Shown here piece by piece: positions 8,018 to 15,642 of a DNA stretch of 16,094 bases. The notes beneath the pieces were generated by a model. That model was not told the origin of the DNA and did not search any database. It worked only from the letters and a program-made list of their open reading frames with translations. Source of the DNA: JAWVZH01 sp033722295 (GTDB taxonomy: Bacteria; Bacteroidota; Bacteroidia; Chitinophagales; Saprospiraceae); NCBI GenBank assembly GCA_033722295.1, contig JAWVZH010000060.1, positions 1-16,094 of the forward strand, read 5' to 3'. Positions within the stretch are counted from its first letter, which is position 1, and each line of letters starts with the position of its first letter. Both the position numbers and the translations under genes were made by a program.

Positions 8018-9234
8018 CAACATACATAATCCTCGTTCTCGCCATTTTGGCGATGGCCTGTTCACCAAGGACAACATATTCCATTTATGAACAAGATCAA
8101 TTGCTGCCCAGGGACGGCAGTCGAGACGATCATAATCGATGTTGTCGGTTAAGTGAATCCTACTTGCCCGATTCAACAGATATAAAAGTCCTGCGAGTCG
8201 TCTTTCACTATATGTACGATGGGAACGGTAATGAAAACTTTGCACGTGATAAGGCGATCACATATGCGAATGAACTCATAGAAAAATGTAATAAGAGCCT
8301 GATGGCGCCTATTCCACCCCGGTTGCCTTTGGAGGATCCATTGCCGGGTTATCCCAAAGGATACAGATATCAGATCACTCCCTTCTCGGACTCCCCGGGG
8401 GATATCGGCATCTATTTTCATAATGATGAGGACCTCTACCACTTCATCGCCTATGGAGAGAACAGAAATAATTACGACAGGACAGTGATCAATAAATACC
8501 AAACGCCTTCTGACTCATTTATCAACATATTCATGATGCCACATCATCCCGACAGTGTAGCCTCCCCTACCTATAAGGCCCGGAGAAATGGTATTGCCCT
8601 GGGATATTCGGTCAAAGTCGCTGGATACTATTCAAATGACCATCCTGCATCCCATTTCTCAGGGCTGGTCAATCATGAAATAGGGCATATTCTCGGACTT
8701 TCCCACACCTGGAATTCCCGGGATGGTTGCGAAGACACCCCGGAACACCATAATTGCTGGAATAAAACCAGTGAGCCTCCATGTGATACTGCCTGGTCGA
8801 ATAATATGATGGATTATAATGCTTTTCAGAATGCTCTGTCTCCCTGCCAGGTGAGCCGTGTAAGACGAAATCTTGTCAGGTGGCGCTCTCGAAATCGTCG
8901 TATGGTGATACCGACATGGTGTCAGAAGAAGGATACTATAATCATAACAGATAGTATCAACTGGATATCAGAACGAGACATAACCTCGGATGTTATAATT
9001 AAAAATGGAGGCACCCTCAGGATAATGTGCAGGACTTCCATGCCTGAAGGCGGCCAAATACTTGTGGAGCCCGGTGGCCAACTGATATTGGACAGAACCT
9101 GGCTTCACAATAGCTGTGACCTCTCCTGGAATGGGATCCTGATTGGCAAAAAGGGGGACAGATCTGGTCGTGTGGAAGAAGTCGGTCCGGTTCGCATGGA
9201 CAACATCAAGCAAAGCCATGATGGTTTGGAATAG
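7996..9234 (+). CDS. Zinc metalloprotease lipoprotein, M43 (pappalysin)-like
   Basis: 412 residues. The N-terminus is a membrane-export signal ending LAILAMAC, with a probable lipidated Cys22; the lipobox is imperfect (Ala at -3). The zinc motif HEIGHILGLSH at 227-237 is the extended HExxHxxGxxH of metzincins, with the Met-turn NNMMDYN at 269-275. A Cys-rich stretch between them (Cys245, Cys254, Cys263) fits the disulfides of M43 proteases. Residues ~310-400 change to short parallel-beta segments (VIIKNGGTLRI, GGQILVEPGGQLIL), a right-handed beta-helix-like module that stops early compared with the long forms I recall. The ATG at 7996 lies inside fabG (22-base overlap); starting later would remove the signal peptide. 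Its stop overlaps the CotH-like gene. Confidence 0.85.
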   Translation: MWRIEYLTTYIILVLAILAMACSPRTTYSIYEQDQLLPRDGSRDDHNRCCRLSESYLPDSTDIKVLRVVFHYMYDGNGNENFARDKAITYANELIEKCNKSLMAPIPPRLPLEDPLPGYPKGYRYQITPFSDSPGDIGIYFHNDEDLYHFIAYGENRNNYDRTVINKYQTPSDSFINIFMMPHHPDSVASPTYKARRNGIALGYSVKVAGYYSNDHPASHFSGLVNHEIGHILGLSHTWNSRDGCEDTPEHHNCWNKTSEPPCDTAWSNNMMDYNAFQNALSPCQVSRVRRNLVRWRSRNRRMVIPTWCQKKDTIIITDSINWISERDITSDVIIKNGGTLRIMCRTSMPEGGQILVEPGGQLILDRTWLHNSCDLSWNGILIGKKGDRSGRVEEVGPVRMDNIKQSHDGLE

Positions 9235-10375
9235 AAAATATCTTTTCTTCATTATTTCCCTTTCCTGGATTGCCGGTTGTTCAGGTCCAGCTGAACCGGA
9301 CTTTCCCCGTATACTCTTATTTTTCAATGAAGACGAGATCAACTATGAGAGCAAGGAATATATAGAGGCCCAGATCAGATGGCACGGACATAGCCACCTG
9401 GACCTCGCGAAGGCTAAACTCAGAGGTGGGTGGTCACGCATCTATCCTAAAAACAGTTTTACTGTAAATCTTCAGGCAGATCCCTCTATACCCATTTTTT
9501 CGAGAGATAACGACTGGATACTATCGGCTTCATATGTCGATAAAACCATGATCCGGCATACACTCTCTTATGAGTTGTTCAAAAAGATGACGGGCCTTGA
9601 AACTTCCGCGCCGAACACAGAATATGTGGAAGTATTCATTAACCATAATTACCACGGCCTCTATCTGCTTCATCCCAGGGTGGACAGAAGCTATCTCGAC
9701 CTGCAGAAGTCGGGAGCTTTGTTCAAGGACCCCCCTGTTTTTTTCAAGGGAGAACTGCCACCTCCTGAAGAGGCGGGCAATCCATGGCACCGTAAATACC
9801 CAAAAGAGGAAGAAGACATAACCCTGATCCTTGATACGGTCCGGCAAAGATTGATGTATGCTGACCTGTGTGATTTTGATACCGTCAGCACTTATTTTGA
9901 TGTCGATCACATTATCGATTGGCACCTGCTGCTCCTCGTCACTCATGGAAGCGATGGACTGATGAAAAATTTCTATCTCTACAGAAGGACGAAGGAGGAT
10001 CCGTTTCGCTTTTGCCTATGGGATTATGATCACAGTTTTGGCCGCGACGGAGACTACGAGCTCAACAGGGATACCACAGTTTTGGACATCTCCAGAAACT
10101 GGCTTCTGGAAGGCATGTCGCAATGTCCTGAATATCAGGAAAAACTGACTGACAAATACGAGGTTCTGAGATCTTCTGTTCTCAGCACTAAGGCCATTAT
10201 CGATCTCGCCGACTCGCTCTACTACAATAACAGGGACGCGATATACAGAAATGGTGAAAGATGGCCGTGGGATTCTGAACACTACAGCGATGATAACACA
10301 GCTGATGAGGAAATAGAATTGTTGAGAGATTTTATAAGAAGAAAGATGGTACAACTAGATGAACTGATGATTTAA
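9218..10375 (+). CDS. CotH-kinase family lipoprotein
   Basis: 385 residues from the ATG at 9218. A tandem ATG at 9221 is equally likely; an upstream in-frame ATG at 9143 would bury the signal peptide. The lipobox IAGC puts the lipidated Cys at residue 21. CotH-kinase features in order are RGGWSRIYPKNSF (~69-81, with the conserved P-K), GLYLLHPRVDRSYL (~147-160), NFYLYR (~251-256) and WDYDHSFG (268-275), the acidic motif expected to bind metal and nucleotide. CotH of Bacillus phosphorylates spore-coat proteins; in Bacteroidota such lipoproteins have no assigned substrate. It overlaps the protease gene by 17 bases and ends the fabG-M43-CotH operon. Being secreted, it would need nucleotide outside the cytoplasm, so kinase activity is uncertain. 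Confidence 0.85.
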   Translation: MMVWNRKYLFFIISLSWIAGCSGPAEPDFPRILLFFNEDEINYESKEYIEAQIRWHGHSHLDLAKAKLRGGWSRIYPKNSFTVNLQADPSIPIFSRDNDWILSASYVDKTMIRHTLSYELFKKMTGLETSAPNTEYVEVFINHNYHGLYLLHPRVDRSYLDLQKSGALFKDPPVFFKGELPPPEEAGNPWHRKYPKEEEDITLILDTVRQRLMYADLCDFDTVSTYFDVDHIIDWHLLLLVTHGSDGLMKNFYLYRRTKEDPFRFCLWDYDHSFGRDGDYELNRDTTVLDISRNWLLEGMSQCPEYQEKLTDKYEVLRSSVLSTKAIIDLADSLYYNNRDAIYRNGERWPWDSEHYSDDNTADEEIELLRDFIRRKMVQLDELMI

Positions 10376-10576
10376 GTGAGTGGACTCATAACTAAAAAAC
10401 AAAACTTAAGACACATCATCCACAATGCACATTCAATATTCGGTCGATCAGTCTAAATCCACTTCAAACCTGATCCCAGCAGATTCCTGATGCCTGAATG
10501 ACCAATCTCTATTCTCTGCAAAATTTACGACCTTAGTCGCCCATCAACCGGTAAAGACTAACTCAAATAACGACCT
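10376..10576. other. Intergenic region, nothing recognised
   Basis: 201 bp between the CotH-like gene and the AhpD-like gene. I see no ORF with a plausible start, no hairpin plus T-run, and no clear TAnnTTTG box. The promoter of the AhpD-like gene must lie here, but I cannot point to it. Confidence 0.5.
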
Positions 10577-11179
10577 ATGGCTTACATAAATACCGGTATA
10601 GAAGAACCCGGAATAGTAGAACTCCTCTTCTACAAGGGCAAAACGGGAAAAGCATTATCAAATCTTGCACATACTCTCCTGCACGGTCCTTCCGGACTCA
10701 CTTCCGGAGAAAGAGAACTGATAGCATCCTATGTCAGTAAACTGAACAACTGCAATTTCTGCCATAATTCTCATGGTGCAGCAGCAAGTGAACATCTTCA
10801 GGATAATGGCCATACCATTCAATGTATTATTACCGATACTGACACCGCTCCTGTATCGGACAAGATGAAGGCTCTTCTGCAAATAGCGAGTAAAGTCCAA
10901 AGAAGCGGACGGGAAGTACAAAAGCAGGATATATTACAAGCCAGAAGGGCTGGTGCAACTGACGAAGATATTCACGACACAGTTCTCATCGCAGCAGCCT
11001 TCTGCATGTACAACAGGTATGTTGATGGGCTCGGCACCAATGAACCCGAAGACAAAGATGAATACAATGATGTCGGTGAAAGACTGGCCAGGAAGGGGTA
11101 TAAGTATCCACCACTATTTCTCAGGAAACTCGTTATCTGGTGGATGAAACGACAGAGGGCAAAAAAGGCAAATAGATAG
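10577..11179 (+). CDS. AhpD-like/carboxymuconolactone decarboxylase-family protein with CxxC
   Basis: 200 residues. The core motif E..LIA.YVSKLNNCNFCHNSHG places a redox pair Cys59-x-x-Cys62 and His66 in the all-helical AhpD/CMD fold. The C-terminal AAAFCMYNRYVDGLG (~135-149) is the usual second signature of 'peroxidase-related' CMD proteins. With CxxC and His, the likely role is thiol-based peroxide or electrophile handling rather than gamma-carboxymuconolactone decarboxylation. The last ~25 residues are basic (WWMKRQRAKKANR). The gene stands alone: 201 bp of apparently empty sequence precede it and the next gene is convergent. No SD; the base composition is like its neighbours. Confidence 0.83.
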   Translation: MAYINTGIEEPGIVELLFYKGKTGKALSNLAHTLLHGPSGLTSGERELIASYVSKLNNCNFCHNSHGAAASEHLQDNGHTIQCIITDTDTAPVSDKMKALLQIASKVQRSGREVQKQDILQARRAGATDEDIHDTVLIAAAFCMYNRYVDGLGTNEPEDKDEYNDVGERLARKGYKYPPLFLRKLVIWWMKRQRAKKANR

Positions 11180-11344
11180 ATAGAGCATGTAGTTTAGATC
11201 GGTCTACTGTATCGCCTTGTCTCTTGTAGAGTCTTGTGTCATTATTTTAAACTGAAAGCTGAAACCTTCAATGGTACTTTCCGATTTATAGGGTCACACT
11301 GAATGTGGCCGTCCATCTATCTGGTCGTTAGTACTGCCTCGTGT
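11180..11344. other. Intergenic region between convergent genes, no clear terminator
   Basis: 165 bp between the ends of the AhpD-like and dioxygenase genes. A weak GAAAG...CTTTC pairing (11259-11281) is not followed by a T-run. Nothing else stands out. Confidence 0.4.
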
Positions 11345-11980
11345 CTAATTGTAACCAGGAATGTTCTCTCCCAGCATGATGTCTCGCGTCACATATTGCA
11401 CACCGTTGACCGTATCGACCTCACACAACCCGGGACCTCCGCGCGGATTTGAACCGGTTTCCGAATCTTGCATGAGCGGATCATCTTTAAAATGTATGGA
11501 AGTGATATAATAAGGATTTGTATCGGGCTCTTTGACCGTTATATGTACATGCTGAGGGTTACTTGTATTGGGATAGGAGGCCGGTCGAAAGGTGTAGATC
11601 TTGTATGCCCCTGAATCATCTGTTCGAATCCAACCCCGGTGCTGGCCATGCCTTTTTTCCCAACCCTGTGGATCGTCGGTGGGCTCATAAATGCCTTCCC
11701 GATTAGTATGGTAGAAATATACTATAACATCAGATGCAGGCGTCACGCCGTCGTTTTGGTAGACTGTTCCCTTGATAACCAATTTTGGTTCGTAAGCTTC
11801 AAATCCCGGGATCGTATCCGTATTACTGAGTTCGCCCCTATATTCCAAAAGCGCTTCGCAGCCTTCACAATATCCCCCGACTTCTCGCTCCTTATGAGTT
11901 TCGGCAGTTCCTGGCTGTTGAGCCTGGTTGCACGACAGGAAGCAGGTCAGAGACAGGAATAAGATCAAGTTTCGACGCAT
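11345..11980 (-). CDS. Intradiol ring-cleavage dioxygenase-like lipoprotein
   Basis: 211 residues. A lipoprotein signal ends CFLSC with Cys17 as the modified residue. A Cys38-x-x-Cys41 pair follows. The catalytic fold of protocatechuate 3,4-dioxygenase is recognisable from GTVYQNDGVTPASDVIVYFYH (71-91). Candidate Fe(III) ligands are Tyr98, Tyr136, His144 and His146 (HVH). The residue three before the first His is Asn141, where classical enzymes carry the substrate-orienting Arg, so the substrate probably differs from protocatechuate or catechol. As a lipoprotein it acts outside the cytoplasm, which also argues against the cytosolic beta-ketoadipate pathway. It lies 17 bases after the AraC/methyltransferase gene and is likely co-transcribed. 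Confidence 0.82.
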   Translation of the reverse strand: MRRNLILFLSLTCFLSCNQAQQPGTAETHKEREVGGYCEGCEALLEYRGELSNTDTIPGFEAYEPKLVIKGTVYQNDGVTPASDVIVYFYHTNREGIYEPTDDPQGWEKRHGQHRGWIRTDDSGAYKIYTFRPASYPNTSNPQHVHITVKEPDTNPYYITSIHFKDDPLMQDSETGSNPRGGPGLCEVDTVNGVQYVTRDIMLGENIPGYN

Positions 11981-11997
11981 AACGGGCTAATTTTACT

Positions 11998-12885
11998 TTA
12001 GAACGTTTCTTCCGAACTCTCATTGTCTTGAATGTGGCCCTTGCGAATTCTGGCATTTTCATAACCGATGATAGCTGCCTTTCTGTCCTGCCCCCATCTG
12101 TATCCACCAAGCGCGCCGGTAGACCGTATGACCCGGTGACAAGGAATGATGTAGCCGACCGGATTCCTTCCGATCGCGTTTCCCACAGCGCGACTTGCAT
12201 CTGGATGACCGATCTGAGTCGCCAGATCTCCATATGTCCTCAGTTGTCCCTGGGGGATCCTGAGAAGGGCTTCCCAAACCTTGATCTGAAATGGAGTACC
12301 CCTGAGATGAAGTTTGATCCGATCTGGTCTTTGCCAGTCCAGATCAAAGAATTGAACCACATTCTTATGATCAGGAGGGGGTATACTTGTTATACGAGCA
12401 TTTGGAAACTGGTTTGTTAAAATATCAAGGGGATCCGAGGTCCTTTCCAGGAATGTCAAGTGGCACACACCTCTATCTGTGGAAGCTACGCTGATCATCC
12501 CGAAAGGTGTCTTGTGAATAGAATGATATATTTTGAGATCCTGACCACCATATTTAAACTGACCCGGTGACATGCTCTCGATACTCACGAATAAGTCGTG
12601 TAATCTGCCTGTACCCGACAGACCAGTATCAAAAGCCACTTTTTGCAAAGTTGGTGACTCTTTCTTCAGTAGCCCTTTCGCAAAATCTACACTTAAAAAT
12701 TTCTGAAATTGCTTCGGTGTCAAACCTACCCATTCCCTGAATGTTCTCTGGAGATGAAATGGACTCAAGTGAAACTGTTCGGACAGATCGGACAAGGAAT
12801 GGTGTTCTTTGAAATTTGTTCTCAGGAATCGCACAATCTCTGCGATCCGCTGATATTGATATGATCCTGATCCAACATCTTCCAT
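11998..12885 (-). CDS. AraC-type regulator fused to O6-methylguanine-DNA methyltransferase (Ada-like, no zinc domain)
   Basis: 295 residues. Residues ~10-112 form an AraC double helix-turn-helix (LSDLSEQFHLSPFHLQRTFRE; SPGQFKYGG). Residues ~118-280 form the methyltransferase: the N-terminal subdomain, then RTYGDLA, SRAVGNAIGRNP with the Arg finger at 232, and IPCHRVI with the acceptor Cys249. GALGGYRWG completes the site. The enzyme transfers the alkyl group from O6-alkylguanine to Cys249 in a suicide reaction. The N-terminal zinc domain that lets E. coli Ada sense methylphosphotriesters is missing, so its regulatory trigger must differ. A perfect -7 box TACATTTG ends five bases before the ATG. 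The intradiol-dioxygenase lipoprotein gene follows by 17 bases. Confidence 0.9.
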   Translation of the reverse strand: MEDVGSGSYQYQRIAEIVRFLRTNFKEHHSLSDLSEQFHLSPFHLQRTFREWVGLTPKQFQKFLSVDFAKGLLKKESPTLQKVAFDTGLSGTGRLHDLFVSIESMSPGQFKYGGQDLKIYHSIHKTPFGMISVASTDRGVCHLTFLERTSDPLDILTNQFPNARITSIPPPDHKNVVQFFDLDWQRPDRIKLHLRGTPFQIKVWEALLRIPQGQLRTYGDLATQIGHPDASRAVGNAIGRNPVGYIIPCHRVIRSTGALGGYRWGQDRKAAIIGYENARIRKGHIQDNESSEETF

Positions 12886-12890
12886 CGGTA

Positions 12891-12921
12891 CAAATGTAAG
12901 GCCTGTTGCTCCTGATAGAAA
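12891..12921 (-). promoter_or_regulatory. Promoter of the AraC/methyltransferase gene
   Basis: On the minus strand TTTC (12921-12918) is followed after 19 bases by TACATTTG (12898-12891), a perfect TAnnTTTG. The box ends five bases before the ATG at 12885, so transcription would begin at or within a base or two of the start codon. A promoter here would uncouple this gene from the SDR 100 bases upstream. Confidence 0.45.
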
Positions 12922-12985
12922 CCCGATTCTTGCTGATCTTTGATACCAGGAAATGAAAACAATTGAACTTTTGACCTCCTCCGGC

Positions 12986-13696
12986 TTAAAGATCTCCTTT
13001 CTGCGGCCTTATAACGAGCTCCTCGACAACGGCATTTGGTGCAAGGTTAATGATCGACCAGATCATTTCCGCCACATTTTCCGGTTCGATAAGTCTTTCT
13101 CGGGGATAATCGGCACCTTCCCAGGAAGCTGACCACGTCGCACCCGGCATTATCGAGGTCACTGCTATATGAGTATCCTTGAGCTCTTCTCTGAGCGTTT
13201 TGGACCAACCGCGCAACGCAAATTTGCTGATGGTATATGAACCACTTCCTGCATAGGCCATAAAGCTCGCAATAGAACACATGTTGATAATGTATCCACG
13301 TTTGGAATTATTGATCAGTGGCATTACATCCCGGGTCAAATAATAAGCGCTATACAAATTGGTCTCCACCTGGGACTCCAGCGCGCCCTCCTCTTCATTA
13401 AGTACCGATCCGGGCATGAATATTCCTGCATTGTTCACAAGGATGTCCAAAACGTCGGTATCCCCCTTTGCAAATTCGGCCAGGTTCCTTACTTCATGGC
13501 GATTGCTTAAATCAGAACGAAAAATTGCGCACTCGACGCCGTTATGGGATTCGATGATCTCTGTGCGCCGCTCATTCAGGTCATCTATGCTCCTGCTGGT
13601 AAGTATGAGATTGATACCCTGGGAGGCGAACTTCTTCGCTATGGACCAACCGATTCCCTTGGTACCGCCAGTAATAAGTGCCCATTTATTCTTCAT
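12986..13696 (-). CDS. Short-chain dehydrogenase/reductase
   Basis: 236 residues, a classical SDR. The coenzyme motif TGGTKGIG is at 9-16, NNAG at 88-91, and the catalytic Ser141, Tyr154 and Lys158 (YTISK) are intact. Ser35-Arg36 after the second strand hints at NADP preference (inference). The stretch MPGATWSASW (183-192) is typical of the SDR group annotated as oxidoreductases of unknown substrate. It is not FabG-like at the C-terminus. The next gene downstream is 100 bases away with its own promoter-like box. A TTG-N20-TAAATTAG element precedes the start. Confidence 0.85.
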   Translation of the reverse strand: MKNKWALITGGTKGIGWSIAKKFASQGINLILTSRSIDDLNERRTEIIESHNGVECAIFRSDLSNRHEVRNLAEFAKGDTDVLDILVNNAGIFMPGSVLNEEEGALESQVETNLYSAYYLTRDVMPLINNSKRGYIINMCSIASFMAYAGSGSYTISKFALRGWSKTLREELKDTHIAVTSIMPGATWSASWEGADYPRERLIEPENVAEMIWSIINLAPNAVVEELVIRPQKGDL

Positions 13697-13701
13697 GCAA
13701 T

Positions 13702-13732
13702 CTAATTTACGATGTGATCAACAATGACTCAA
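13702..13732 (-). promoter_or_regulatory. Candidate promoter of the SDR gene
   Basis: Minus strand: TTG (13732-13730), 20-base spacer, TAAATTAG (13709-13702), one mismatch from TAnnTTTG. The box ends five bases before the ATG at 13696, the same geometry as in the fabG, flavin monooxygenase and AraC/methyltransferase genes. Confidence 0.4.
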
Positions 13733-13856
13733 GATCTAAAGGAGGATCAGATTTTCGCTATCAGTCTCACAAACCAGAGCCACCGGCGTTAATTGGACAG
13801 CTTCGAACTATTCGAATGTTCTATCCTTTCTTAACATAGTGTGCAAAAAAATAAAC

Positions 13857-13864
13857 TATTTTTG
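13857..13864 (+). promoter_or_regulatory. -7 box of the mlaEF operon
   Basis: TATTTTTG is a perfect TAnnTTTG match, 26 bases before the mlaE ATG, preceded by an A-rich tract (13844-13852). No -33 TTG is at the expected distance. Unlike four other genes here, this box would leave a leader of about 20 bases. Confidence 0.45.
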
Positions 13865-13890
13865 GACTTCTTTGGTAAGCGATCCATTTT

Positions 13891-14640
13891 ATGCTCATCT
13901 ATAGATTACTTTTTCATTTTGGCAGATATATATCCTGGCTCGGGCAGGTATTCAAACGGCCTGAAAACCGGTGGATGTACTGGAAGGAAACCGTCCGTCA
14001 AATGGATGACATCGGGATCGGGTCGCTGATCATCATTTTCCTGATATCCGTTTTCATCGGCGCTGTAACGGCTATCCAGTTTGCCTATCAGATGGAAGGT
14101 TCCATTATTCCGGATTATTACATCGGCTATATCGTCAGGGATATGACGATCATAGAACTTGCACCTACGTTCAGCTGTATGCTTCTGGCCGGAAAGGTCG
14201 GTTCCAATATTGCTGCAGAGATAGGAGGCATGAGGCAGAAAGAGCACATCGATGCTATGGAGATCATGGGTGTAAATACGGCAGCCTATTTGTGCATGCC
14301 CAAACTGGTGGCAGCTGTCCTCGTGATCCCCATGCTGGTCTCTGTATCTGCTTTTGTCAGTATCATAGGCGGTTATATCGCAAGCGTTCCAACCGGATAT
14401 TATTTGCATGCTGACTACGTGCAGGGGTTAAGATCTTTCTTCGAACCGTACAATGTTTTTATGATGATGGTAAAAGCCATTGTATTCGCCTTCATCCTTA
14501 CGTCCATTTCCTGTTACCAGGGGTTTCATGTCAAAGGCGGCAGCATCGAGCTTGGAAGAGCGAGCACGCAGGCTGTAGTATACAGCAATATATTCATTCT
14601 GCTCGCCGATTATATCATCGCAATGCTATTGACCTCATGA
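13891..14640 (+). CDS. mlaE: MlaE/YrbE-family ABC transporter permease
   Basis: 249 residues with about five hydrophobic segments. Diagnostic pieces are the N-terminal YISWLGQVFKRPEN, FIGAVTAIQFAYQ (~55-67), ELAPTFSCMLLAGKVGSNIAAEIGGMRQKEHIDAMEIMGV (the conserved MlaE cytoplasmic coupling region) and the C-terminal GGSIELGRASTQAVVYS. It is the inner-membrane permease of the MCE/Mla phospholipid (or sterol/hydrophobe) transport system and partners the ATPase encoded next. Stop and next start overlap as ATGA (14637-14640), so translation is coupled. No MCE-domain (MlaD) gene follows in this window. Confidence 0.92.
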   Translation: MLIYRLLFHFGRYISWLGQVFKRPENRWMYWKETVRQMDDIGIGSLIIIFLISVFIGAVTAIQFAYQMEGSIIPDYYIGYIVRDMTIIELAPTFSCMLLAGKVGSNIAAEIGGMRQKEHIDAMEIMGVNTAAYLCMPKLVAAVLVIPMLVSVSAFVSIIGGYIASVPTGYYLHADYVQGLRSFFEPYNVFMMMVKAIVFAFILTSISCYQGFHVKGGSIELGRASTQAVVYSNIFILLADYIIAMLLTS

Positions 14641-15401
14641 TCCGAGTAGAGCACGTATACAAGCGCTTTGGAAAGAATGAAGTCCTCAAGGACATCAATT
14701 TTACTTTTGAAAAAGGCAAGAATAATCTGATCATAGGCCGTAGTGGTGCAGGTAAAACCGTATTACTCAAAATCCTGGTCGGACTGTTGGAGCCCACAAA
14801 AGGAAAGGTATGGTACGATGATGTTGATTTTTTCAGCCTGGATAAAAAAGCGATGCGCGAGATACGTATGGAGGTGGGCATGCTTTTCCAGGGATCCGCA
14901 TTGTTCGATTCCATGACTGTAGAAGAGAATATCCGCTTCCCATTGGATATGTTTTCAAACATGACACTTAAAGAAAAGTCGAATCGAGTCAATGAGTGTC
15001 TGGAGCGCGTGGACCTTGATAATGTCAATGACAGCTATCCTTCCGAGATAAGCGGTGGAATGCAAAAGCGGGTAGGCATCGCTAGAGCTATTGTCCTTAA
15101 ACCCAGATATTTATTCTGTGACGAACCGAATTCAGGGCTTGATCCAAAGACTTCCCTCGTCATCGACGAATTGATCAGCAGTATTACACAAGAAAGGAAC
15201 ATCACTACAATAGTAAATACCCATGATATGAACTCTGTGATGGCAGTCGGTGAGAATATCATGCTGCTCAGCGATGGCGAACTGGTATGGCGAGGTGATA
15301 AATCTCAAATCCTCGATTCCGAGGATGAAACTATTGGCAATTTCATCTTCGCCTCTCCTTTCCTCCAGGAATTGCGGGATCAGGCACGACGGTCAAAATA
15401 A
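14637..15401 (+). CDS. mlaF: MlaF-type ABC transporter ATP-binding protein
   Basis: 254 residues with a complete nucleotide-binding domain: Walker A GRSGAGKT at 34-41, Q-loop Gln85, signature ISGGMQ at 138-143, Walker B YLFCDEP at 158-164 followed by NSGLDP, and switch His196 (NTHDMNS). The sequence class is that of MlaF/Ttg2A lipid-transport ATPases. It energises lipid movement between inner and outer membranes together with MlaE. The stop codon at 15399-15401 lies in the tail of a terminator that works on the opposite strand. The 3' end of this mRNA is therefore antisense to the candidate small RNA. Confidence 0.93.
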   Translation: MIRVEHVYKRFGKNEVLKDINFTFEKGKNNLIIGRSGAGKTVLLKILVGLLEPTKGKVWYDDVDFFSLDKKAMREIRMEVGMLFQGSALFDSMTVEENIRFPLDMFSNMTLKEKSNRVNECLERVDLDNVNDSYPSEISGGMQKRVGIARAIVLKPRYLFCDEPNSGLDPKTSLVIDELISSITQERNITTIVNTHDMNSVMAVGENIMLLSDGELVWRGDKSQILDSEDETIGNFIFASPFLQELRDQARRSK

Positions 15402-15438
15402 AGAAGCCCGAATTTACCGAAGTAAATCCAGGCTCTTT
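15395..15438 (-). terminator. Rho-independent terminator of a minus-strand transcript
   Basis: As minus-strand RNA the arms 15438-15422 and 15417-15401 pair over 17 positions with a single mismatch, closed by a C(UUCG)G tetraloop and followed by CUUCUUUAUUUUG. Three of the pairs are G-U. On the plus strand those three become A-C mismatches and the loop is CGAA. The following bases (CTCTTTCGACT) are also less U-rich. The hairpin is therefore built to act on the minus strand, although it may slow plus transcription from mlaF as well. Confidence 0.72.
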
Positions 15439-15638
15439 CGACTAAGGTCTCAAAATAAGAAAACTACGCTCTTAAATATCTTTACTTCCCTTGCTTACAG
15501 GCCCTGGCTGGATCCATAAACATCAGGAATTCATTTTTCTTTTCGGAATTCGGGCGTCAGAGAGGAGCTATACAATACATTTAGAATACAACTGCCTCTG
15601 GGATATTGATCTACCTGTCCATTACGAAGATAGACTTT
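15399..15638 (-). ncRNA. Candidate structured small RNA, about 240 nt, identity unknown
   Basis: The region lies between a perfect minus-strand -7 box (15650-15643) and the minus-strand terminator and has no convincing ORF on either strand. By hand a rod-like fold can be drawn: UAUCUU near the 5' end with AAGAUA, ACAGG with CCUGU, GAUC with GAUC, AAUAUC with GAUGUU, and a terminal hairpin with GAAUUC arms around 13 bases (15559-15535). A single long interrupted stem of this length is compatible with 6S RNA, which is ~200 nt in Bacteroidota, but I do not recognise conserved 6S bases. It lacks the SRP RNA motif and tRNA-like ends of tmRNA. The 5' end is estimated from the box. Confidence 0.5.
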
Positions 15639-15642
15639 GACG

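Noticed and set aside
9143..9217. Upstream ATG at 9143 as the start of the CotH-like protein
   Set aside because: It would add 25 residues before a clear lipoprotein signal peptide and deepen the overlap with the protease gene to 92 bases.
10577..11980. A protocatechuate (beta-ketoadipate) degradation cluster, from a carboxymuconolactone decarboxylase-family gene next to an intradiol dioxygenase
   Set aside because: The first protein has the CxxC and His of AhpD-like proteins, the second is an envelope lipoprotein, the genes are convergent, and no other pathway gene is present.
13737..13747. AAAGGAGGA, a textbook Shine-Dalgarno sequence
   Set aside because: No start codon at a workable distance opens a frame; the mlaE start is about 145 bases away. 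SD use also seems rare in this genome.
15401..15438. Hairpin after mlaF read as the terminator of the mla operon
   Set aside because: In plus-strand RNA it has three extra A-C mismatches and a poor T-run; the minus strand has G-U pairs, a UUCG loop and a U-rich tail. It may still affect mlaF transcripts, but it is not primarily theirs.
15535..15559. Two GAATTC copies as an insertion-site or cloning scar
   Set aside because: They pair as the arms of a hairpin inside the candidate small RNA, and there is no target duplication or vector-like sequence around them.
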